DNA of 64,000 nt from Posidonia oceanica. Its lineage: Eukaryota; Streptophyta; Magnoliopsida; Alismatales; Posidoniaceae. The position numbers and the translations under genes are program-made. Below the pieces are notes generated by a model. It did no database searches. It saw only the letters and a program-made list of their open reading frames with translations, and had not been told where the DNA came from. The stretch lies in contig JAZBRS010000049.1 of assembly GCA_037176725.1 (NCBI GenBank), positions 33,968,001-34,032,000 on the forward strand, read 5' to 3'. Positions 1-7,571 of the stretch are shown one piece after another. The first letter of the stretch is position 1. Each line of letters opens with the position of its first letter.

Positions 1-224
1 CTAAAGAGGGGGATGAGATCATGATGAGAAATGTTGATTGATAAGATATCGGACTTATCGACCGGCAAAGAAGGGGTAAGGGAATGATGAGAATGATAAG
101 ATATCGGACTTATCGGCCGGCAAAGAAGGGGTAAGGGAATGATGAGAAGAAACCATCCCCATGACGCCAGGAACGTCATAGGGGAAAGGGGGAGAGAATG
201 ATACCATGGGGCGATTAAAAGATG

Positions 225-251
225 CCCCTGGTGTCGGGATGACACCAGGGG
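225..251. repeat. Perfect 11-bp inverted repeat (hairpin)
   Basis: Arms CCCCTGGTGTC (225-235) and GACACCAGGGG (241-251) flank a 5-nt loop gggat. The sister hairpin at 734-759 has TATC/GATA where this one has TGTC/GACA, a compensatory pair change. Confidence 0.8.
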
Positions 252-392
252 TTGGCCAGCGCGTCCATGGCATCGAAAGCAGAGAGTGATGACAAGAGTG
301 TCGTGCTTGTCAGACGAGTAGTTTGGGGTACCAGCCTGCAAGGGACTCAGCTGAGGGCGATCAGCTGGGGACTCAGCTGGGGATGACCAGCC

Positions 393-680
393 GAGAAGAG
401 TGTCAGGTTGACGGACCTTTCGCCGAGCAGTTTGGGGTGCCAGCCCGCAGAGATAATGATCCAGCTGGGGGTGACCAACTGGGGACTCGACTGGGGATGC
501 CTAGTCGAGAAGAGTGTCAGGTTGACGGACCTTTCGCCGAGCAGTTTGGGGTGCCAGCCCGCAGAGATGATGATCTAGCTGGGGGCGACCAACTGGGGAC
601 TCGACTGGGGTGACCAGCCGAGAAGAGTGTCAGGTTGACGGACCTTTCGCCGAGCAGTTTGGGGTGCCAGCCCGCAGAGA
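393..680. repeat. Tandem repeat, period about 113-114 bp
   Basis: The string gagaagagtgtcaggttgac starts at 393, 507 and 620, followed each time by ggacctttcgccgagcag and ggggtgccagcccgcagaga. Copies are nearly identical; the third is partial. Confidence 0.85.
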
Positions 681-733
681 ACTCAGCTGGGGATGATCAG
701 CTGGGGATGATACCATAGGGCGGCCAAAAGATG

Positions 734-759
734 CCCCTGGTATCAGGATGATACCAGGG
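734..759. repeat. Inverted repeat (hairpin), sister of the one at 225-251
   Basis: CCCCTGGTATC (734-744) pairs with GATACCAGGG (750-759) around aggat, extended outward by ATG/CAT and then GGCC/GGCC. A degenerate third copy in element B is at about 21502-21534. Confidence 0.75.
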
Positions 760-1259
760 CATGGCCGATGCGCCCCTGGCATCAGGATGCAAAGATAGAT
801 AAGCAAGTGGACGGATGATAGGTTGACGAACCCATCGCCGAGCAGTTTGGGGATGCCAGCCCGCAAGGGACTCAGCTGAGAATGAACAGCTGAGGAGGAT
901 GACAGGTTGACGGACCTTTCGCCGGGCAGTTTGGGGTGCCAGCCCGCAGAGATTATGATCCAGCTGGGGATGACCAGCTGGGGACGCCGGACGGCGGAGC
1001 TGAGTGTCGCAGGCCTGCAGATGCTCTGGGCTCCGGATTGGGTGTTGAGGACTTCGCCGCGTTGGGGAGGTCTGCAAGTCTGATTAGAGAGCCCAAGATA
1101 ATGATGATGATGATATGCAATGCAGCAAAGAGTCTTGATGTGCAAACAGAAAGCAGAAACAGTTTCCATTGATATGATCTTGATAAGTACAATGCCTGAG
1201 GCAGGCCAGAAATGTACAGCACAATTTGAAAGAAGACCACATGATGATCGCACAAGGGC

Positions 1260-2462
1260 CTAGTCAACCCGGGCCTTCTTCGGCTGCCTGGAGTCGGGGA
1301 ATAAGGGGCCGCCTGGCGGGACTTCAGCGATTGGCCAGAGCTGTCGGACTTCCGCTTCATAATCAGGAGTGCATCCAGTACCTCTCACAGCTGCAATGTC
1401 TGTAGATTGGACCCCGTGCTGCATCAGACCAGCAAGCTTCTTGGTTGGGGCAGTGGTGCTGAGAGGGTAAGTCTGTAGAAGCTCGGGCGCTGTACTGTCA
1501 ATGAAGGCACCCTGCTGGAAGCCGAATTGGCGCATGACCCTGATTGGATGGTACTCTACGCCTGCTGTGAAGCCCGGAAGAATGATCAGCCGCGTGTCAC
1601 ACGCGCTGAAGAAGATTGTGAATGGTTCTGCTGCAGAGGGAATGATGCGCCAGATCACAGCGTCGTCAGTCAGTGCTGACAGCCTCTCGTACTCGTCTTT
1701 GACGCTCTTGTCTGCTCTGGTACGGGTGCTGCTGTAGTAGGCTTCGAAAGCATGCACTTGAGGGCGCAGAAGGTCCATCTCTAAGTGCGCGGTCAGCCAG
1801 ACTTGTATAAGTGCTCCGCAACCGTGGAAGTGGCGGCAGCGATGAGAAATGCGGTCCAGCCCGCGATAAGTCTCTGCCAAGACAACTGGTGCCAGATCTA
1901 TGTGCTGGGTCACCACAGCTAGTGCAAATTCTGCGACCTCGATGGCCACTGTCAGTCGGCCATGAGTAAAGATTAGTTCGCCCAGGAAGCGGATGACGAA
2001 TCCTCGGAGCCACAGCTCATCTCCGAGGTCAGCACGCTTGCTCAAGATATCATCAAAGTGTGCAAGGCGAAGCATAGGCTCTGGTCCACTGGTGCAGATT
2101 AGCTTCTGTTGGCAGTCTTGAGTGGAGAGCCCAGTCAGTTGGCTCAGGACCCGGAGATATCCGTCGCGCCTCATGAAAACAGGCGGCCCCAAGATCTTTG
2201 AGAAGCCGCAGATCCGACGCCCCTCTTCCAGTGTAGGTGTCAGCTCAGTCTTGTTGAAATGGAAGACATGATGCGCCGGCTTCCAGAATCTCGCGGCGGC
2301 ACACAGAAGGTGGCGGCTGACCTCCACATCAGCAGCCTTTAGCAGCTTGGTTGGTATACCCCACAGGCGCAACTTCTCACAGTCTACTTGAGTGAGCCTG
2401 CCGATCCATTCTCGCAAGGTTTCTGAGCAGTGTGCGGGAGTCAGCAGAGTAGGAAAACCCAT
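1260..2462 (-). CDS. Extra ORF of element A: DUF7745 / plant-mobile-domain-like protein, intact
   Basis: A 400-codon uninterrupted frame downstream of integrase, in the same orientation. I place it in the plant DUF7745/PMD-like superfamily from the N-terminal block HLLCAAARFWKPAHHVF, followed by a TPTLEE motif at about residues 75-80, and a later YHPIRVMRQFGF block that resembles the C-terminal blocks of the proteins at 32573-33918 and 27865-28155. Biochemical function is unknown; the related PMD is found in host MAIN/MAIL1 proteins and in transposable elements. No zinc finger, membrane segment or signal peptide is visible. It has no introns, as expected of a sense ORF passed through genomic RNA. 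The frame is open although the gag-pol of the same copy has three nonsense codons and a deletion. Start taken at the first ATG; an upstream exon cannot be excluded. Confidence 0.7.
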   Translation of the reverse strand: MGFPTLLTPAHCSETLREWIGRLTQVDCEKLRLWGIPTKLLKAADVEVSRHLLCAAARFWKPAHHVFHFNKTELTPTLEEGRRICGFSKILGPPVFMRRDGYLRVLSQLTGLSTQDCQQKLICTSGPEPMLRLAHFDDILSKRADLGDELWLRGFVIRFLGELIFTHGRLTVAIEVAEFALAVVTQHIDLAPVVLAETYRGLDRISHRCRHFHGCGALIQVWLTAHLEMDLLRPQVHAFEAYYSSTRTRADKSVKDEYERLSALTDDAVIWRIIPSAAEPFTIFFSACDTRLIILPGFTAGVEYHPIRVMRQFGFQQGAFIDSTAPELLQTYPLSTTAPTKKLAGLMQHGVQSTDIAAVRGTGCTPDYEAEVRQLWPIAEVPPGGPLFPDSRQPKKARVD

Positions 2463-3966
2463 TACACTTGATTGCAGAAGACAGGCTGATTACTGCAAGG
2501 CTTGAAAGTACCTGCTGTCAATAAACAGTCAGATCTCGCAGGTATGTAATCACTGACAGTAAGCAGAAACTGAGACTGAAAATGTAGTTCCATATGTATT
2601 CAGCAGTTGATATCAGAACGTAGGAATTAAGCACAAATAAACAGGGGGATTCTGCAGCAGTCTTGCGGACACGGGGGCGAGGGCTGGTAGGAAGTCTGGA
2701 CCAGCGCAGCTTGAGTGTCGTCGACGTGCCTCTGCTGGGGAGAAGTACTGCCTCAGGACCTGAGCGTGTTGCAGAGCGGAGATATTGATGGAAGAGGAAA
2801 GGAAAGAAAGAAGATGCATGAATGCAAGATGCTAGTGATATGCTTATGAGGATGAATATTATTGGACGAATGAGTATGCTTGAATGGATGGACATGCTTG
2901 GGTGGATGGGTATGCTAGGGGGGATGGGTATGCTAGGGTGCCCTCAGCATACAGAGTGCTTTGGTGCCTGCTGCAGAGGAAGGGAGTGGTCCTTGACTCA
3001 CTGGGTCCTACTCAGACTCTCGGCTTATTGGTGGCGCTCCGGAACAGGTTGTTGGCATTATAGGTGGTGATGTGGTGACGACAGGGCACTGGCCGCACTC
3101 TCAGGACCTACACCTATTCTTTCAGCTCTCTTTTTTTGAAAGATTTCTCCCTCATAGGTATGCAGTCTTTCTCTGCCCCTAGCTAGGAGAAGGTATGTGT
3201 TTGCTCTTGGGAGGATGTGGTAGACCCCCTTTTTCAGGCTTGACATGCTGGGGATCTCTTAGTAAAGCATGGGAGATAACGATGCCTGTGTTTTTTTGGG
3301 CTACCTTTGCCCTTCTTCTTCTTCTTTTTTTTTTTTGTTTTGTTTGCTTTTCTTTTGTTTTTGTTTTTGTTGTATCTCTTTTTTCCTCTTTTTTTTTTTT
3401 TTTTTTGCTTGATCTTTTTCCTTCTTTTTTTTTTCAGGCTTTTGCTATCCCCATTCTGGTGGCAAAAGAAGGGTGCTTGAAATGTAATGGATTCAGGTTT
3501 TGGGTCTGCTGTGTGATGGGTAGAAGGAGCAGGGTTAGACTGCACACCCCTATCTCTAGGGCCGGCTTCTGTCTTCGTCTTCTGTTCCTTGGAGGTGCCC
3601 AAACCTAGATGTCTATTCTCACTTTTTTTCAAGCTCACATCCTAACATTTTTTCTCCCTCGGAGGTGTATGTCCTTGTGAGATTGGGCAGTTCGCCTGTC
3701 CTTATTGGTGGTGGCTCCCTCACTTGCTAAGACATCTAAGTAGTGCCGGGTGAGGCAGGGTGACTCTTTCCAGAGCAGGCAAGCACTTCCGGTTGTCATC
3801 ACCGGGCCAAAGATACAATGCTTGAGAGGATGATGATGATGATTCGAAAGGAAGGGATGCAAGAGTTGAAAGGATGATGATGATGATTTGAAATAGAGGT
3901 GAAGCAAGAAGGCGAGAATGCAAGCGCAAGTGGGGGGAAGGGCATCTGCAACGGGGCCGCTTTCGG
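2463..3966. other. Noncoding spacer of element A between integrase and extra ORF
   Basis: No supported gene. A short minisatellite (ggatgggtatgctagggg-like, about 2873-2943), a long pyrimidine tract at 3318-3434 and two (GAT)n runs near 3830-3891. Bases 3710-3822 match element D at 50221-50329, showing that this is the shared 3' region after integrase. Confidence 0.7.
3318..3434. repeat. T-rich pyrimidine tract
   Basis: Several runs of 8-18 T interrupted by single G or C on the plus strand, i.e. polypurine on the element's coding strand. It could be mistaken for a polypurine tract but lies kilobases before the 3' LTR. Confidence 0.8.
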
Positions 3967-4839
3967 CTACTGATAGTACTTCTTCAGATAGCAGAGGTTG
4001 ACGGGCTCAGACTGCTCGACCTGGTCCATATCCTCAAGAGTTACAGCGCCCCCCGAAAAGATTTGCTTGACCACAAAGGGGCCACGCCAATTGGGTCGGA
4101 ATTTCCCTCGACCGTCAGGCAAATGAATGGCGCGCAAGACAAGGTCCCTTGGCTGGAAGCTTCTGGGCTGGGCCTTCTTCAAGAATGCTCTGGCCATCCG
4201 CTTCTGATAACAGTGAGCGTTGTGCATGGCTTGCAATCTGCGCTCATCAATCAGGTTCAGTTGGACGCAGCGGTCTTCGACCCATTCTGCTTCTTCCAAC
4301 TCAGCTTCCCGTAGGATCCACAGAGAGGGGATCTCCACTTCAACAGGTAACACCGCTTCCATGCCGTACACCAAAGAGTACGGGGTGGCTCCTGTAGAGG
4401 TCCGGATTGATGTCCTGTACGCCCAAAGCGCGTACGGGAGCTTGTCGTGCCAATCCTTGTGGGTTTCTGCCATTTTCTTTAGAATCTTGACAATGTTTTT
4501 GTTTGCAGATTCCACTGCTCCGTTCATCTGAGGCCGATAGGGCGAGGATCGATGGTGCTTGATCTTGAGATTATGCAGGTATTCTTCGATCCTTTTGGCA
4601 ATAAAGTTTGAGCCGTTATCAGAGATGACAGAGTGCGGGACCCCATATCGGGCAACAATATTGTTTCTGATAAATTTTTCTGTTGCCGCAGCGGTGACTG
4701 TTCTGTAAGAGGCTGCTTCCACCCACTTGGTAAAGTAATCGATCGCTACCAGAATGTAACGATGACCATTTGAAGCAGCAGGGTGGATGGCGCCGATGAC
4801 ATCGATCCCCCAGGTGGAGAAAGGCCATGGCGAAGACAT
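3967..4839 (-). CDS. pol: Integrase core and C-terminal domain (partial pol) of element A
   Basis: Open frame of 290 codons. The rve catalytic core is recognisable: first Asp in WGIDVIGAI, second Asp in VISDNGSNF, and Glu in MNGAVESANK, followed by the WAYRTSIRTSTGATPYSL block typical of plant Ty3/gypsy integrases. The C-terminal part (HLPDGRGKFRPNWRGPFVV) is the usual integrase tail and ends in LKKYYQ. The N-terminal HHCC zinc domain, present in element D at 51422-51757, is absent because a deletion joins this region to the pre-RT linker at about 4870-4905. The integrase lies in a different frame from the upstream polyprotein, so it could not be translated as part of it. Confidence 0.9.
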   Translation of the reverse strand: MSSPWPFSTWGIDVIGAIHPAASNGHRYILVAIDYFTKWVEAASYRTVTAAATEKFIRNNIVARYGVPHSVISDNGSNFIAKRIEEYLHNLKIKHHRSSPYRPQMNGAVESANKNIVKILKKMAETHKDWHDKLPYALWAYRTSIRTSTGATPYSLVYGMEAVLPVEVEIPSLWILREAELEEAEWVEDRCVQLNLIDERRLQAMHNAHCYQKRMARAFLKKAQPRSFQPRDLVLRAIHLPDGRGKFRPNWRGPFVVKQIFSGGAVTLEDMDQVEQSEPVNLCYLKKYYQ

Positions 4840-4904
4840 GTTGTGCAGCTGATGCGGAGGGGACTTGATGATTCTGCTGCTGAAACTGCTGACTGTTCTG
4901 CCGC

Positions 4905-5564
4905 TTAGGCTGCTGACTGCTTTACTGTTGAGGCATTCTGCTCTGCTGCTGCTGTATTTACTGCTGATGCTCCCCCCTTTGGGTCTTCTAGTGTGCTCGT
5001 GGAGGATGTGCCGGACTGGCGGCTGATCTGGTCACTGCCGCTCGATATATTGCTCAGGTGAGGCATGGGTTGCACAAACCACCTAGACCCGCCTTCAGGT
5101 TGAAGAGTGATGAGCTCATCTGGTCTAGGGGAGTCCGGCGCTACTGAGTCTTCTAGGACCATGATAGAAGCATGGTCCTCTTGCAGAGGAGGATCCGTAA
5201 CTACGGCTTTTCCTTTCCTTTCTGCAGCTTGATGGTCTGCCAGGTCTTCTGCTATTGACTTGAGTTGTTCTTGATAGAGTAGTTCTAAGTCGGACATCCA
5301 AGAATCGACCTGGGCTTCTATCGCCGCTCCTTCTTCTTCGTCTGAGGGGGAGTCGACGTAGTAGGCGCCGGGGGCCTGCGGCACTGGCCCGGCTGCAGGA
5401 TGGATCGCCGCCCTTGGAGTCTGCATGATCTGGTTCACGGGCGCGTCCGCTGATGGCAGTTCAGATGTAGAAGGCCCAAATAAACAGGCCAGCGGTGCTA
5501 CTGATGGATAAGCTTCCAGGGTCACTGTCGGAGAATAAACAGGGGTGCTCTTTGGAGGGCTCAA
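4905..5564 (-). CDS. pol: Acidic pol linker between protease and the deleted RT
   Basis: Continuation, in frame, of the gag-protease frame after a TAG at 5613-5615. Carries YYVDSPSDEEEGA and a RWFVQPMPH block that also occur in element D (54706-55164), where the RT follows after a repeat. Here RT, RNase H and aRNH are missing and the frame ends in TAA at 4905-4907, just before integrase. Low-complexity, no enzymatic domain. Confidence 0.75.
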   Translation of the reverse strand: MSPPKSTPVYSPTVTLEAYPSVAPLACLFGPSTSELPSADAPVNQIMQTPRAAIHPAAGPVPQAPGAYYVDSPSDEEEGAAIEAQVDSWMSDLELLYQEQLKSIAEDLADHQAAERKGKAVVTDPPLQEDHASIMVLEDSVAPDSPRPDELITLQPEGGSRWFVQPMPHLSNISSGSDQISRQSGTSSTSTLEDPKGGASAVNTAAAEQNASTVKQSAA

Positions 5565-5612
5565 GGGCCCGAAGAGTGTAGTGCTCAGTTGGCCTTTTGT
5601 ATCGGGCCGTAA

Positions 5613-6866
5613 CTAAGAGAGCGCAGCCTCTGACGCCACGGGGTCTTGCCATGAGAGCTGCTGCAGGTCGTCAGGAGAATGCGGAGCGGACTGCGCCAGC
5701 TGCATTCCTGAAGATGATGTTGAGGGAGCGGGCTGGGCCACGCTGCCGACTGAGTTGATGGACTGCCCCTCCAGAGATGGGGGCAGTGGCACTGATGTGT
5801 CTGTGACCGCTGGTAGCATGCTTGGTTTTGCCAAAGGGAGTGTCTCTGACTCCTGCACTGCTGTTGACTGATCTTGAGAAGTTGTTGTGGCTGCTGAAAG
5901 ATGAGAACTTGAATCTGCCACAGGGCCTGCTGAGCTGCCTGCTGTTTCTGCCAGAGGGGGAGCTAAATAAACTGACTGTGGGGCCTCTGCTCTGACCACT
6001 GTTTCTGCTGAGTTGATTGGGACTGCCTCTGTCGCATCAGACTGCTCCTCGTCCGAGTAGTAGTCCTCAATACACACCCAATCCTCTGCCGGTGCTGTAG
6101 CTTGGTAGTCGGTTGATCCCAGAACTCCTGCACTGGTAAAGTTAGTGAGGTCTCTGGGAATGGCTGGTGCACGATCTCTGAGCTGGAAGCAGTGATCTTC
6201 GTTGAGCTTTGGTTCGTAGCCGAGGCCTTCGGATTTCCTTCGCTCCACTGCTACGATCGGCTCCGCGATCCCTTGGCCGTGACGCCCGAGCGGCGTACCC
6301 TTTATGTAACCCCACCTGTGACATACATTCTCGACCATTCGAAAGGGGTTATTGTGAACGGTCAAGGAGTTGACACGTTCAAGATCAGGAACGAAGTTAA
6401 CTGGCTCGCACCGGTTAACGTGATAGAGGGCTTCAGAAGTCTCGGGGTCAAACGGGATAGATTGCGAAGATACGGGAGAGACTGCTTCAATCCGCTCCTT
6501 CTCAAAGTTCTCCACCATGACGACAATGACATCATCGCCACGACGGTACTTTATCATTCGATGGAGGGTCGAAGGAAGGACCTGATGCTTGTGAAGCCAA
6601 GGGCGCCCAAGCAGAAGATTGAAGTTAGGCTTCAAGTCGACGACATAGAATTCTACGTCGAAGACGACCGGACCGATAGCCAGAGGGATGATCAGAATCC
6701 CTAGAGCGTCATGGTGAGTGTTGTCAAAAGCAGTCATTCCCTTCACAGCTGGCGTGATATCCTCGGCTTTGAATCCGAGCTTGGTTGCTGTACGCAAGGG
6801 GCAGACATTAAGACCTGACCCGTTATCAACCAGCGTTAGGAGAATGCGGAAGTTTTTGAACTGCAC
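5613..6866 (-). CDS. pol: Aspartic protease followed by G-patch-like domain, element A
   Basis: Retropepsin-like domain in the first ~120 residues: active-site region LVDNGSGLNVCPL, then the C-terminal LLLGRPWLHKH motif. The canonical D-T/S-G triad is D-N-G here; element E has the same, so it is a family trait. About 90 residues later a glycine-patterned stretch (GYIKGTPLGRHGQG...GLGYEP) fits the G-patch consensus, a nucleic-acid-binding module also found after protease in some betaretroviruses. The rest is a Ser/Thr/Pro/Ala-rich spacer. The domain is preceded by an in-frame TAG at 6936; sister element E has CAG there, so gag and protease were originally one frame. Ends in TAG at 5613-5615, again in frame with the next block. 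Confidence 0.85.
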   Translation of the reverse strand: MQFKNFRILLTLVDNGSGLNVCPLRTATKLGFKAEDITPAVKGMTAFDNTHHDALGILIIPLAIGPVVFDVEFYVVDLKPNFNLLLGRPWLHKHQVLPSTLHRMIKYRRGDDVIVVMVENFEKERIEAVSPVSSQSIPFDPETSEALYHVNRCEPVNFVPDLERVNSLTVHNNPFRMVENVCHRWGYIKGTPLGRHGQGIAEPIVAVERRKSEGLGYEPKLNEDHCFQLRDRAPAIPRDLTNFTSAGVLGSTDYQATAPAEDWVCIEDYYSDEEQSDATEAVPINSAETVVRAEAPQSVYLAPPLAETAGSSAGPVADSSSHLSAATTTSQDQSTAVQESETLPLAKPSMLPAVTDTSVPLPPSLEGQSINSVGSVAQPAPSTSSSGMQLAQSAPHSPDDLQQLSWQDPVASEAALS

Positions 6867-6935
6867 CGTGACGAACAGGGGCTGGTTGTGATTAATCCCT
6901 GTCGGAGGCAGCTCATCACTCGTGAAAGAGATGAC

Positions 6936-7430
6936 CTAGGGCTCCGCGATTAACCCAACCATGCTCTCCAAGGCAGAAGGCTCAATGGACTGGGACACAC
7001 GAGCAGCCTGGAACACGCGAAGGAAAGCCTCGCGGTGCTCGGCAGAAGTGTGGATCAAATCCCAGATGGAGATGTCGGCTTTAACCTTCTTAAGCTGGGA
7101 AGTTAGGTCTGCTTTAGGTTGGCTTCTCCTAGCAGCTGGGGGGGTGATTCTAGCGGGTTCTACAGGGGTGGTAGTAGGAAGCTGGGTTACTACAGGCTGG
7201 CTAGGGGCTTGGCTAGCTACGGGCTGATCTGGGGTCGGATCTGCTAAGGGTTGGCCCGAGGGTGGGGATATAATAGGTCCAGGGTGAGTTGGCCTAGTTG
7301 CCGGTGCTGGGGGCCTATAAACCCTCCCCGATCGCGTTACTTCCGCGCACATTTCTGTGGCGTAGCTGTAAGGGACGCGATGGGTATCCAGGGTCAAATC
7401 AATGACGACTGGAGCATGTGCTGCGAGCAC
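6936..7430 (-). CDS. Gag-protease linker of element A
   Basis: Same frame as gag, separated by the TAG at 7572-7574. Pro-rich in the first half, then DISIWDLIHTSAEHREAF, which corresponds to the ARISIYDLL-type motif found before the protease in many plant Ty3/gypsy polyproteins. Ends in TAG at 6936-6938 where element E retains Gln. Role unknown; probably structural. Confidence 0.75.
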   Translation of the reverse strand: MLAAHAPVVIDLTLDTHRVPYSYATEMCAEVTRSGRVYRPPAPATRPTHPGPIISPPSGQPLADPTPDQPVASQAPSQPVVTQLPTTTPVEPARITPPAARRSQPKADLTSQLKKVKADISIWDLIHTSAEHREAFLRVFQAARVSQSIEPSALESMVGLIAEP

Positions 7431-7571
7431 AGGAGGGGTTACAGGGGGACCTACAGGATGCTGAGGTCTATCTAGTGGGTATGGTTGTTGGGGTGGGAAG
7501 GCTGGGGCAGGTTGAGGTCTGCCTAGAAGGTGTAGCTGAGGCTGCCCTAAAAGGTGAATGGGAGAGCTAGG

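Larger units (their letters stand above)
1..1250. repeat. Repeat-rich 3' noncoding region of element A
   Basis: No credible coding frame. It holds six dispersed copies of a phrase near ...gagcagtttggggtgccagccc (around 312, 420, 538, 652, 838 and 917), tandem copies of about 113 bp, and two strong hairpins. A related region lies in element B at 21180-21846, so this is a family-level 3' region rather than random low complexity. Confidence 0.7.

Noticed and set aside
3195..3638. Phe- or Lys-rich ORFs on both strands
   Set aside because: Produced by the T-rich tract; no domain and no homologue at the matching place in D.
6192..6704. 170-codon plus-strand ORF
   Set aside because: Exact antisense of the protease/G-patch frame of element A.
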